Source of the DNA: a virus
Virus record (IMG/VR): IMGVR_UViG_3300023174_000133
Coordinates: 1-64,000 of that record
Reading direction: 5' to 3' (one strand)
Length of the DNA: 64,000 nt
In this document: piece after piece, positions 17,841 through 25,805 of the stretch
Layout: each line of letters opens with the position of its first letter
Position numbering within the stretch: position 1 is the first letter of the stretch
Notes under the pieces: generated by a model
Seen by the model: only the letters and a program-made list of their open reading frames with translations
Database searches by the model: none
Told to the model about the DNA's origin: nothing
Translations under genes and position numbers: made by a program

Positions 17841-19017
17841 TTATTTCTCCTCCGAAGAAATTCATGAACACTTTCCAAATTTCAGTTTTATCTCCAATCG
17901 TCGCAACCTTTACGGGCGCGCCCAAACCAGAGAGCTGCGTGTATAGTTTCGACACGAAACCTTCTTTTTCCCATGCCATTCTATCTTCGTGTGGTCTAAT
18001 TTCGACGTATCCAACTAACTGCGAAATAGAACCGAGCTCTTTGAATTGATGAACGGCGCCATCGTTATCTTCATCAAAGTTATCACCATCCGAGCAATGA
18101 AACGCGTAAATATTCCACGCTGACGGGTGATAACGTTCTCTAATAATTTCTCTTGCGAGTTCTGGTGCAGAAGAGACAAATGTCCCACCGGCCGATCCAC
18201 GCTTGAAGAATGAGTCTTCGTCAGTTTCGAAAGCTTCGGTGGTGTGCGCGACGAACACGATCTCAACTTTCTCGTACTTGTGACGAATGAATTGATATAA
18301 AAGAAAATAAAATGAGCGAGCAAGAAACTTTATATTTTGCGTCATTGAACCAGAAACGTCCATCATAAAAAAGATAACGGCGTTTGTGGCTTCCTTCGGA
18401 CGATTCTGGATATGATGATATCGAAGATCGTTATCGTGAAAAGGAAAAATTTCATCGCCAGTCTCAGGATCGATTTCAACAGCTCCTGCACGTCGAGCAG
18501 CAGATAACCTCTTGATTCGCTGGATAGCCGATTCACGTTTGTCCAAGCGAGGCTTAATGCCAGAAGTTCTTGTTCCATGTCGTCGAGGTTTTTCTTCAAG
18601 AACTGTTCGAAGCTTCTTGCGTTCTAAATCCGGAAGGTTGAGAGAATCGAATAGATATTCGGCTAATTCGTCCAAGTCGATTTCTACATCGTAGAATTCT
18701 TCGCCCTTATCGTTACCAGCCTTTCGACCAGAACCTTGACCTTTTTCACCGCGTCGAACAATTTGGTCTTTTTCAAGATCCGTACCAGGACTTGAACCTG
18801 CGCTTTTTTGATTATTATCGCCGTAAACGAATTGCCATTCTTTAATTCCTTTAACAGGAATTCTAACTTTTTTCTTTCCGTCTTGTCCGATAATAGACTC
18901 TTCGGAAACAATATCCACTATACCTTCGCGAATTGCCTTTTCTATCTTTTGTTTATGTCTCGCTCGGTCAGAAGCAGAACGATCTGCTGTAGTTTTATGT
19001 TCTTTAAAAATAGACAT
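17833..19017 (-). CDS. YeaH/DUF444 family protein with vWA-like domain
   Basis: At 394 residues it opens MSIFKEHKTTADRSASDRAR, the basic DUF444 N-terminus, with GGNDKGEEFYDVEID-like and ELAEYLFDSLNLPDL regions in the middle. The C-terminal vWA-like fold carries the metal-site sequence FFMMDVSGSMTQ and AHTTEAFETDEDSFFKRG. DUF444 proteins partner PrkA in stress responses. Directly abuts the Nudix gene (1-nt gap), and the start is supported by that spacing. Confidence 0.95.
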   Translation of the reverse strand: MSIFKEHKTTADRSASDRARHKQKIEKAIREGIVDIVSEESIIGQDGKKKVRIPVKGIKEWQFVYGDNNQKSAGSSPGTDLEKDQIVRRGEKGQGSGRKAGNDKGEEFYDVEIDLDELAEYLFDSLNLPDLERKKLRTVLEEKPRRHGTRTSGIKPRLDKRESAIQRIKRLSAARRAGAVEIDPETGDEIFPFHDNDLRYHHIQNRPKEATNAVIFFMMDVSGSMTQNIKFLARSFYFLLYQFIRHKYEKVEIVFVAHTTEAFETDEDSFFKRGSAGGTFVSSAPELAREIIRERYHPSAWNIYAFHCSDGDNFDEDNDGAVHQFKELGSISQLVGYVEIRPHEDRMAWEKEGFVSKLYTQLSGLGAPVKVATIGDKTEIWKVFMNFFGGEINV

Positions 19018-19440
19018 TTATGACCTCTTCTTGCGTGGCATAACGGCCGTTAAAGCAAGACCATGAAATAATGCAGGCTTTAAAAATTCTGGCGATCTAT
19101 CAATCGCCTTACGCCAAGGAAGCCAAATTGCTTTATCATGTTCTAAAATACCCGTTTTAGGATTTCGCGCAATTGTAGGAACGCCATCCCAAAAAACGTA
19201 ATAAAATTGAATATTATCAAAAATTCCTGGCTGATCGCTTACCAATTCGCAATCTTCTTCGCGTATGCCCGCTTCTTCGTGTGCCTCTCGAAACGCCGCC
19301 TGAAACGCAGTTTCTCCTCGTTCAATAGCACCTTTGGGTAGGTCTAATCTTTCACCAACCCAAAGTGTTAACACTTTTTTCATATCATAAGACATAGCCA
19401 CAAGACCTGCCCCATTGATTTTATTATTTCTATTCCTCAT
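19018..19440 (-). CDS. Nudix hydrolase, 140 aa
   Basis: The Nudix box is complete: G-AIERGE-TAFQAAF-REAHEEAG (consensus Gx5Ex7REUxEExGU). The flanking sequence (AMSYDMKKVLTLWVGERLDLP and TGILEHDKAIWLPW) resembles the bis-nucleoside tetraphosphate or RppH-like class, with a WxxxxxA aspect around the box. Possible jobs are cleaning nucleotide signals (ApnA) or decapping RNA; the sequence does not decide. Lies at the head of the YeaH-SpoVR-PrkA operon. Confidence 0.9.
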   Translation of the reverse strand: MRNRNNKINGAGLVAMSYDMKKVLTLWVGERLDLPKGAIERGETAFQAAFREAHEEAGIREEDCELVSDQPGIFDNIQFYYVFWDGVPTIARNPKTGILEHDKAIWLPWRKAIDRSPEFLKPALFHGLALTAVMPRKKRS

Positions 19441-19531
19441 GGGACAATCTTAGCTCGTAATTGTGAAATGTTATAGGTTTTGTGCATATAATAGACCTTA
19501 AAATGTGCGACTCCTGCGGAATCTACATAGA

Positions 19532-19873
19532 CTATCTATTATAATCGTCCTCTAATCTTACAACGTCGTTTGGATAATACGTGCTCACTTCTAATAGCTT
19601 GACTTCCACTTGTTCTGCACAAAATCTATGGATTGTTCCTGGTTTGACGTGAAAAGATTCACCAGGTATCAAAAACTCTACACGTAAATCATCTTGCGAA
19701 CCGACTTCTAACCTAAGCACGCCCTCGAGGACTCGTATCGTCTCTTCTTTATTAACGTGATATTGTCTTGATAATCTAAAGCCCGGGTTAATTGTGATAA
19801 TCTTTCCAAGATATGCTTCACATTCTGCCCAAATTTCCTCGTTACCCCATGGCTTTTCAATAAATTTACTCAC
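19532..19873 (-). CDS. Cupin-fold protein, mannose-6-phosphate-isomerase-like, 113 aa
   Basis: KPWGNEEIWAECEAYLGKII followed by the cupin metal motif RQYHVNKEETIRVLEG (two His/Glu ligands) and GESFHVKPGTIHRF is the pattern of the small type II phosphomannose isomerase cupins. The N-terminal EKPWG sequence is the family hallmark. Overlaps the upstream metallopeptidase stop by 8 nt. A sugar-phosphate isomerase role is possible, but small cupins also act as binding proteins. Confidence 0.8.
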   Translation of the reverse strand: MSKFIEKPWGNEEIWAECEAYLGKIITINPGFRLSRQYHVNKEETIRVLEGVLRLEVGSQDDLRVEFLIPGESFHVKPGTIHRFCAEQVEVKLLEVSTYYPNDVVRLEDDYNR

Positions 19874-20300
19874 TTTCTAACTCCTTTTCATATACTTTGT
19901 TATGTCCCATAACTTCTGTGAAAGCATTTAATAACTTGCCAGCGACTTCGTTCGCGCCATCTTCGAGTTCTGACGAGAAATGCAAATCGCTTTTTTTAGG
20001 ATGTAATCCACTTTCGAGTTGTTTTAAATGAAACATTTCGTGTGCGATACTTCGTAGAACATCGGGAAGCAATCTACCACGACAAAATATTTTTATTTTC
20101 TTTAGTTCGAACTGACAGACTGCTGTTGTTTCTATGTTGTGTTTCTTACGATCTCCAACAAGATAACATTTGTATTCGTCGTGCAGCGAAAGCGCTCTTG
20201 AACAATATTGAACGTATAACTCCAATATTCGTTTAACTTCATCGTTAATACGAAGGTTCTTTTCAAGAAAAATTCTTACGCTTACATTATTTGTCGACAT
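19866..20300 (-). CDS. HExxH metallopeptidase-like protein, 144 aa
   Basis: SIAHEMFHLKQLESG carries the zincin HExxH motif near residue 85, followed by ELEDGANEVAGKLLNAF where the Glu/Asn-rich helix could supply the third ligand. There is no signal peptide, so it acts inside the cell. Similar short HExxH proteins occur in phages, with unknown targets. Start overlaps the cytidylyltransferase stop by 14 nt. Confidence 0.75.
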   Translation of the reverse strand: MSTNNVSVRIFLEKNLRINDEVKRILELYVQYCSRALSLHDEYKCYLVGDRKKHNIETTAVCQFELKKIKIFCRGRLLPDVLRSIAHEMFHLKQLESGLHPKKSDLHFSSELEDGANEVAGKLLNAFTEVMGHNKVYEKELESE

Positions 20301-20799
20301 TTGATGCTGACTCTATTAGCCACGATGACGACTGGATTTTGCCACCACCTACTCCGAAAATTACTTTACAACCGATTTCTTCGCATAAATCGAATTCAGG
20401 CACATTCGCAGCAGCGTCTCTATCGCCACCTTTTGTAAATGCAACGGGCTTTAGTATTGCTATAGCTCCGACAACTGTTTGTGAACCATCATCCCATGGG
20501 ACAACATAATCTACACCACGAACGCCAGCTATAATTTCAATACGCTCAGCCTCAGGCATAAATGGTTTGCCTTTTTTGCGCACTAAAAATCCGTCGCTAT
20601 TAACGATAACTGCAAATTTAATTTTTTTTCCCTTAAAATATTTTTGCTCTTGACAAATTTTCGCGCTCTCTTGAAGACAGCGAAGATGTCCAATGTGCAT
20701 GGGATCGAATCCACCTGACGTTACGATAAGTTCTTCGTTAAAAACGTCAGCGTGCATCCTAAGTTCTTGCACATCTTTAAAGATATTGTGTTCATTCAT
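20287..20799 (-). CDS. Cytidylyltransferase-fold protein (HldE/RfaE C-terminal type), 170 aa
   Basis: TSGGFDPMHIGHLRCLQESA is the nucleotidylyltransferase HxGH motif. VNSDGFLVRKKGKPFMPEAE, FTKGGDRD and KIQSSSWLIESA match the pattern of the ADP-heptose synthase transferase domain (ISSSxxI motif). The kinase half is absent. It may activate a sugar phosphate for surface polysaccharide or tRNA/DNA modification. It heads the short gene group with the metallopeptidase and cupin. Confidence 0.85.
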   Translation of the reverse strand: MNEHNIFKDVQELRMHADVFNEELIVTSGGFDPMHIGHLRCLQESAKICQEQKYFKGKKIKFAVIVNSDGFLVRKKGKPFMPEAERIEIIAGVRGVDYVVPWDDGSQTVVGAIAILKPVAFTKGGDRDAAANVPEFDLCEEIGCKVIFGVGGGKIQSSSWLIESASNVDK

Positions 20800-20827
20800 G
20801 TGATCCTCGCAATTTAATACTAACTAT

Positions 20828-22465
20828 CTATTGTAAACTCTTCTTAAATGTCTCTGGGAATAGATGCGAGTTACTACCATAAAATCGTTGCCAGTCGACA
20901 TCAAGAATGTAACTCGCAGCATGATCGTTTTCGTTTCTAATAGAACGACCTAAGGACTGAACAACAGTTTTCGCGGTCTCAAAGGCGTACCACCAACCCC
21001 AGCGGTGCATACGCTTCTTGACAATTTTATCTCCAAGATAAGGGTACGGAACCTTGCAAATAATTTGAAAGCGAGATAAATTATCCTTCAAGTCTACGCC
21101 TTCCTGCATCGAAGGAGACACGATTACGGTAGGTTCTTTTGAGCGCATGTGCTCTTCTAATTTCTTGTGTCGATCCTCAGAACCATGGAAAATCAGTCGT
21201 TTATTCTTAATGTGTTGTTTAATGTAAGAGGCGATTTTATAGCTATGAGCGTGAATGATTCCCTTCTCTTTTGGGTGTTGTTCAAGGATGCTTTTGATTG
21301 CCTCGACCAATTTAGGAAGGTCAGCATCGATCGTCCCAGCTGACATTTTAGCGATTGGAAAAGCGAAAATTGGATGATTGTTAGAATCGAATGGAGACGG
21401 AATCGACATAAACGAAACATCGTCGTCGGCGATGCCAAGCATTCTACAAAAACCTGTTTGATTAATAATGGTAGCAGACATCATTAATACCTTACGACCA
21501 CTTTTAAACAAAATTTGTTCGGCGTATGGCGAAATGTCGATCGACTTAAACTCGAGTTTTCGCATTCCCTTTCCTTCGCCATCAGAAAGATTAAACACCC
21601 AATTCTCTTCATCGTAGAGCGAAAGGAATTGCTCGATCTTCGTAAGATGTTTACTCAACATATCGTACTGTTTCGTAATTTTTTCGAACTCTCCGTTACC
21701 TTTTTCGTTGAGTTTGAACTTCTCGATAATCATTTCATATTGAGCAACATGAACTTTCAACTGCTGAATATAAACGTTTTTAACCCAATCAAAAGATTGC
21801 TTTTGAGTAGAGAGTTCTGGCATTTCAAGCTTGAGCGCGCTCAAAGCGAATCGCTCAGATACCGAGATTTCGATGAACTTACACAGCTCGCCGTCTGCGT
21901 TATGCGCTTCGTCGACGACAAGTAGGTTACGAGGCTCAAGCTTTCCGGAATACGCAGTTTCGGTTAGAAAATAACTGAAATTTGTCACCGACTCGTCTGA
22001 TGAAATAAACTTCGTCTTTTCTTCTCTGTACGTACAGTGAAATTTGCAGGTGCGATAAAACTTCGACGTTGTATCAGTCTCTGCCTTTAATTGTTGTAGG
22101 GATTCACCACAGTTTTGTTTTTTGTGATGCTTGCACTGATAATTTGCAGCCGACATAATTTGTCGCATGCCACCGTCAGGTTCACCGAAATCGTGGATGT
22201 ATTGTTCTTGAAGCAGCTTCTGAGTAGTCAAAAAATAAGCACCGTTTTTATACCCAGAGTCTGAGTTTTGCGGTTGCGTCGCAGTGAGGTAACGTGCGAT
22301 AGTCATACCGATAGCAGATTTTCCAACGCCCGTCGCAGCTTCCAAAACCATGAAGCGTTTATTTTCTGTAACGAATGCGTTAAGAGCAGCGTTAATCGCA
22401 TTTTCCTGCGCTTCACGACACTCGGCATAAGGAAAATACTGAATCCAATCGCTCTTCGTAATCAA
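20828..22465 (-). CDS. DinG/XPD-like superfamily 2 helicase
   Basis: At 545 residues it has Walker A EAATGVGKSAIGMTIA (about 45-58), DEAH box VVDEAHNAD, motif VI QSLGRSIRNEND, and a cysteine cluster CKHHKKQNC/CKFHC between them, as in the Fe-S domain of DinG/XPD enzymes. It unwinds 5'-3' and could resolve R-loops or replication intermediates. TTG start at 22465 with GGAGAG upstream, 5 nt away. T4-like phages carry the related Dda/UvsW types; a DinG type is less common. Confidence 0.9.
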   Translation of the reverse strand: MITKSDWIQYFPYAECREAQENAINAALNAFVTENKRFMVLEAATGVGKSAIGMTIARYLTATQPQNSDSGYKNGAYFLTTQKLLQEQYIHDFGEPDGGMRQIMSAANYQCKHHKKQNCGESLQQLKAETDTTSKFYRTCKFHCTYREEKTKFISSDESVTNFSYFLTETAYSGKLEPRNLLVVDEAHNADGELCKFIEISVSERFALSALKLEMPELSTQKQSFDWVKNVYIQQLKVHVAQYEMIIEKFKLNEKGNGEFEKITKQYDMLSKHLTKIEQFLSLYDEENWVFNLSDGEGKGMRKLEFKSIDISPYAEQILFKSGRKVLMMSATIINQTGFCRMLGIADDDVSFMSIPSPFDSNNHPIFAFPIAKMSAGTIDADLPKLVEAIKSILEQHPKEKGIIHAHSYKIASYIKQHIKNKRLIFHGSEDRHKKLEEHMRSKEPTVIVSPSMQEGVDLKDNLSRFQIICKVPYPYLGDKIVKKRMHRWGWWYAFETAKTVVQSLGRSIRNENDHAASYILDVDWQRFYGSNSHLFPETFKKSLQ

Positions 22466-22541
22466 GTGACTCTCCAGGTATAATTTTAGACACTATGATA
22501 GAATCAAAGACTATATCACAGTTACATTGTAGCGATAAATC

Positions 22542-22862
22542 TTAAATTTTATATTGTATGAAATTAGCAGGGAAATCTTTTTCACCCTGCATTTTCTTTA
22601 GACGTTCTTCGGAGCGCTTTCTTGCGTAAAATTTTGCTTCGGTCTCGTCTTTAAATGACATCGATTCGCTATTTTCTTCATCTTCTTCGTCGTTTATAAC
22701 AACTCGCCATGCTCCATGAGCAACATCAGGCGAAATATTTGCGTCGACGCCAGGGACACTTCTCCAATTAAACATACTATCTTCCGGCGGAAGTGTTGTT
22801 TTATAACTTCTACCGATTTCTTCTGCTATAATTTCGCGAACAAGGGCCCTGAGATTTGTCAT
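22542..22862 (-). CDS. Tagged hypothetical protein, 106 aa
   Basis: The start at 22862 gives MTNLRALVREIIAEEIGRSY, the LRxxIREE-type N-terminal tag found on eight proteins in the window, with an IAE triplet at about residue 13. The remainder is acidic (NDEEDEENSES) with an alanine/lysine-rich end (FYARKRSEERLKKM). The ATG sits in the loop of a perfect 12-bp hairpin. Function unknown; the tag suggests it enters the virion. Confidence 0.65.
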   Translation of the reverse strand: MTNLRALVREIIAEEIGRSYKTTLPPEDSMFNWRSVPGVDANISPDVAHGAWRVVINDEEDEENSESMSFKDETEAKFYARKRSEERLKKMQGEKDFPANFIQYKI

Positions 22863-22884
22863 ATTATTAACTATCTCAGGGCCC
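22844..22884 (-). other. 12-bp hairpin whose loop holds the start codon of 22542-22862
   Basis: GC-rich arms 22844-22855 and 22873-22884 pair perfectly, separated by 17 nt that contain the ATG at 22862. It begins 9 nt after the hsp20 stop. No T-run follows. In RNA the initiation region would be presented in the loop, so it may control translation or end the upstream message. Confidence 0.7.
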
Positions 22885-22892
22885 AAGAAAAA

Positions 22893-23309
22893 TTACTCTA
22901 CTGAAATTTTTCGCTTACTTGGGCGCTTCACAGGAACTTCTAAATGAAGGACACCAGCTTCATACTTCGCAGAAATATTTTCATAGTTTGTACCGTCAGG
23001 TAGAGACCACGACTTTTCATAAGTCGCCTTATTCGTCTCCGAATTTTTCGCAGCATTTACAGGACTCGGAATAAACGAATACATACTCGACGAATTTCGA
23101 ATTTCACGAGATGCACTAACTCGTAGTGTATTCGAAACGATCTCAACGTCGATATCAGAACGAGAAAGGCCGGGCAAATCGATGTCGATTTCAAACCCTT
23201 CATCCGTCCTACGAACGTTTGAATTCGCAAGCCAGGAATTTTCGAACGTGTTCTTGGTATTGCCAAACATATTATCAATCATATCGTAGTGAATAAGACC
23301 AAACATCAT
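22893..23309 (-). CDS. Small heat shock protein (Hsp20 / alpha-crystallin)
   Basis: At 138 residues it has a short N-terminal arm. The alpha-crystallin domain is visible as FEIDIDLPGLSRSDIDVEI, TLRVSASREI and AKYEAGVLHLEVPVKRPSKR (the GVLxLxVP signature), with the beta-sandwich of sHsps. Myoviruses of marine bacteria often carry hsp20. With GroEL-like and PrkA genes it suggests a protein-quality theme in this phage. ATG at 23309 follows AGGAGAAA. Confidence 0.93.
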   Translation of the reverse strand: MMFGLIHYDMIDNMFGNTKNTFENSWLANSNVRRTDEGFEIDIDLPGLSRSDIDVEIVSNTLRVSASREIRNSSSMYSFIPSPVNAAKNSETNKATYEKSWSLPDGTNYENISAKYEAGVLHLEVPVKRPSKRKISVE

Positions 23310-23397
23310 TTTCTCCTAATTTTGCCGAATTCTATCATTCGGACCCATATAAAGTAATCACGCTGGAGAAAAAGAACATAGTCTTAGAGAAAAATTA

Positions 23398-23889
23398 TTA
23401 GAAAAGTTTACTCAATAATTCAACTCTTTCTTTCATTTTCACTTTCTTATCTTTAGGACGTAAAACAGTCGAACAAATCATTCTTGTAGCCTGTTTTTCT
23501 CCCATTTTATTGTAATTTAATTTTTGATCGTTCATAAAATCGACGATCACGTTTGTCGACGTTTCAACATCGAACATCTCTTTACGAGACATCTTATAGC
23601 CCAAACCATCTACATGTAGTTGAAATATTCCAAACGATTTATGACCAGGAGAAGTCGCTCTCGGATCGAGCTCACTTTCAGCGAATGCGTTAACGATTAG
23701 ACCACGAATGACATGTTCCGACTTAAATCCTCGCTTTCTTGCTACTTTTTCAATAGCACATGCTACGATTCTTTGTTTTTCCGTCACGTTTGCTTTAAGA
23801 CACACTGGTTCAATAATCTCGCTCTTATCCAAACCAGGTGCATACGCCATTTTAGTAAAAAATAAACACAGAATTAGAAAATTCATCAT
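23398..23889 (-). CDS. Exported lytic transglycosylase-like protein, 163 aa
   Basis: An N-terminal signal (MMNFLILCLFFTKMAYA) precedes an SLT-like core: NAFAESELDPRATS supplies the catalytic Glu and SFGIFQLHVDG is the second conserved motif. Rather short compared with bacterial Slt enzymes and followed by a basic end. It could open peptidoglycan during lysis or at entry. A lysis protein by activity, separate from the GH46-like enzyme at 62.7 kb. Confidence 0.75.
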   Translation of the reverse strand: MMNFLILCLFFTKMAYAPGLDKSEIIEPVCLKANVTEKQRIVACAIEKVARKRGFKSEHVIRGLIVNAFAESELDPRATSPGHKSFGIFQLHVDGLGYKMSRKEMFDVETSTNVIVDFMNDQKLNYNKMGEKQATRMICSTVLRPKDKKVKMKERVELLSKLF

Positions 23890-23950
23890 TTTCCTTATTG
23901 TATTTGTTTAATTATACAGCGAAAAGCATTTGAATGATACAGAAAAAAGA

Positions 23951-23972
23951 AAGGGGAGCAATTGCTCCCCTT
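23951..23972 (-). terminator. 22-nt perfect palindrome, intrinsic terminator
   Basis: A 22-bp perfect palindrome lies 20 nt after the lipoprotein stop at 23992. On the minus strand it is followed by TTTCTTTTTTC, a proper T-run. Confidence 0.8.
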
Positions 23973-23991
23973 CCTAAAGGATTTATTTAAA

Positions 23992-24252
23992 TCACTGCGT
24001 AACTGTCGTAGAGGTAGCACCGACCTGTGGACATACGCCATCGACAGGCGTTGAACCATCGGCGCAGCTCGTAGCTGGAGTCGTAACAGTCGACGAACCC
24101 GTTGCAGTTACTGTGACGTCAGCAGCAGGAGAAGTCGCATCTACTGGCGCGGGAGTTTGCGTAACACTATCGGTAATTTGGTCATTGACCGCGGTTTCAG
24201 AAGCACAACCAGCAACCATCATGAAAACTACTGCACTAAGACTCTTGAACAA
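23992..24252 (-). CDS. Lipoprotein, Thr/Ala/Val-rich, 86 aa
   Basis: MFKSLSAVVFMMVAGCASE is a clear lipobox signal peptide (VAGC, cleavage before Cys). The mature part is rich in Thr, Ser, Val and Pro (TPAPVDATSPAADVTVTATG) with a Cys pair further on. Probably anchored in a cell membrane, either for superinfection exclusion or lysis. Followed by a terminator. Confidence 0.75.
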   Translation of the reverse strand: MFKSLSAVVFMMVAGCASETAVNDQITDSVTQTPAPVDATSPAADVTVTATGSSTVTTPATSCADGSTPVDGVCPQVGATSTTVTQ

Positions 24253-24317
24253 TTTGCCCTCCTTGTTAATGTGGCATACAGATTATTATCAGACATCTCA
24301 AATTTTATATCGAAAAG

Positions 24318-24408
24318 TGGCGGGTGTGAGGTGATTCGAACACCTGACTGCCTTTCGACAGTGCCACGGTTCCAGCGTGGTGCATTAGACCAACTATGCT
24401 ACACACCC
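24318..24408 (-). tRNA. tRNA-Ser (GGA)
   Basis: 91 nt with a long variable arm, anticodon loop CTGGAAC, stem CCACG/CGTGG, acceptor GGGTGTG/CACACCC, discriminator G and genome-encoded CCA. Starts the scattered tRNA set. Confidence 0.93.
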
Positions 24409-24483
24409 AAAGTTACAAACATTTACAACAATAATTATTCTCGAGACTATGTAAATAAATGAGCTGCGTCACGAGGTGATTTT

Positions 24484-25218
24484 ATGAGGGTAGCTTCGAC
24501 ATTATTCTTATTATTCTCTATATTTTTTCTCACCTCGTTTAGTGAAGTGAGAACTATCGTTAGACAAGACGGAATTAACCCTCCATCTAATTCATTTGGA
24601 TTTGTAGTTTCGATAGTCACTATAAAAAATGCTGAAAAATGTTTAAAAGATGGTTGTCAAGAAGGCATGACTGCTGTCTCTTCTGCGTCTTCAACGATAG
24701 TACAACAAGAGAACGGATTTACAAGATTACTCACGGCCGGTCACGCATGCGCAGTATCAGAAGCCGGAGATACCGTAACGATGATCGAGGATTTCGAAGG
24801 ACAAAAGCACTTCGTAACATCACAAGTCTATTCGGGTGATCCTGATTTGTGTTTACTCGAAACAGATGGGACTTGGGGCACTCCCCTCGGCATCTCGCTT
24901 GTAACTCCACAACATGGAGATAGGGTTTGGAATATGGCTGCGCCAAGTGGAATATTCGCACCAGGCATGTTATTAATTTTCGAAGGATATTATTCTGGCG
25001 AAAAAGACGGGAGCGACTACTACACAGTTCCAGCCGCGCCAGGATCTTCAGGCAGCGCCATACTAAATTCTAAAGGCGATATAATCGGAGTAATACATTC
25101 TGCTATACTAAAGTTTCCAAATTTAGCAGCTTGTGTAACTCAAGAACAAATTATATCTTTTTTGAAAAAAGCAACCGCGATTCTGGACGAGAGACACTCA
25201 AATCCTGATCAGGAATAG
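24484..25218 (+). CDS. Secreted trypsin-like serine protease, 244 aa
   Basis: N-terminal signal peptide MRVASTLFLLFSIFFLTSF is followed by a chymotrypsin-type fold: catalytic His in LLTAGHAC (residue 87), Asp in SGDPDLCLLE (near 119-121) and Ser in APGSSGSAIL (residue 189, GxSGS motif). Six Cys residues after the signal may form disulfides. A plus-strand gene between minus-strand ones. A secreted protease in a phage genome is uncommon; targets could be surface proteins of the host or of predators. Export is inferred from the signal. Confidence 0.85.
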   Translation: MRVASTLFLLFSIFFLTSFSEVRTIVRQDGINPPSNSFGFVVSIVTIKNAEKCLKDGCQEGMTAVSSASSTIVQQENGFTRLLTAGHACAVSEAGDTVTMIEDFEGQKHFVTSQVYSGDPDLCLLETDGTWGTPLGISLVTPQHGDRVWNMAAPSGIFAPGMLLIFEGYYSGEKDGSDYYTVPAAPGSSGSAILNSKGDIIGVIHSAILKFPNLAACVTQEQIISFLKKATAILDERHSNPDQE

Positions 25219-25351
25219 AAAAATAAACGCCGCTGCACAAGTTATAAGAAAGCTCGTTGTTTAACATTAAATGCCCACTAACAAGCTCAGCGGGTCTATT
25301 AAACGGGCTTACAATAACTCCAAAACTAAATAATAAATTTGTGAGTAACAA
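25151..25351 (-). CDS. Possible small membrane protein, 66 aa
   Basis: A TTG start at 25351 with GGAG upstream yields MLLTNLLFSFGVIVSPF and then hydrophilic sequence. It overlaps the protease C-terminus on the opposite strand by 68 nt and has no recognised motif. The Shine-Dalgarno-like site and hydrophobic N-terminus argue for it, while the antisense overlap argues against. Weak call. Confidence 0.35.
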   Translation of the reverse strand: MLLTNLLFSFGVIVSPFNRPAELVSGHLMLNNELSYNLCSGVYFSIPDQDLSVSRPESRLLFSKKI

Positions 25352-25386
25352 AGTGACTCCAAAAAAGTTGAATGCGTTTTTATATA

Positions 25387-25758
25387 TCAACCAAGAGTCA
25401 TTTCTTCCCACTCACCATCCCAATTTGTGTATCGAACGACTTCAACACCACGCAATCGAAGAAATTTTTGACAATGAATACAAGGTTTGGCCATCGTAAT
25501 TTCGCCCGTCGACTTAAAACGAGTAACAAAAATTTTTCTTGGGATATTTTTTCCCATCTTTAGTATCAAATCGACTTCTGCATGTCGTTCATGACAAGAA
25601 CCCTTCCATCCTTGATACCATTTTTTATATTTTGCAGTCTGTTTCCAGCTACAAATACCGCGAGTCTCACTTTTTTTATCCGCCCAAGCCACTACGTGGA
25701 ATGGATGACCATTCGCAAGTGCAGCGTTGAGCAGTTCATAGTAGAGAGTTGGACACAC
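25387..25758 (-). CDS. Cytidine/deoxycytidylate deaminase-fold protein, 123 aa
   Basis: Zinc ligands typical of the deaminase family are visible: CHERHAEVDLIL (HAE) and KPCIHCQKFLR (PCxxC). The length fits a small deaminase, though the sequence between the motifs is unusual (PRKIFVTRFKSTGEITMAKP). Could supply dUMP or act on another nucleotide. GTG start near a GGAGG, behind a GTTATATT promoter word 14 nt upstream. Confidence 0.8.
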   Translation of the reverse strand: MCPTLYYELLNAALANGHPFHVVAWADKKSETRGICSWKQTAKYKKWYQGWKGSCHERHAEVDLILKMGKNIPRKIFVTRFKSTGEITMAKPCIHCQKFLRLRGVEVVRYTNWDGEWEEMTLG

Positions 25759-25772
25759 CCACCTCCAAAACT

Positions 25773-25780
25773 AATATAAC
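25773..25780 (-). promoter_or_regulatory. GTTATATT promoter word upstream of the deaminase
   Basis: The minus-strand word GTTATATT lies 14 nt before the GTG at 25758 and just before the GGAGG. It is part of the nine-copy set described in the findings. Confidence 0.5.
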
Positions 25781-25805
25781 TCGTATTTAAAAAATGAACA
25801 TCTTT

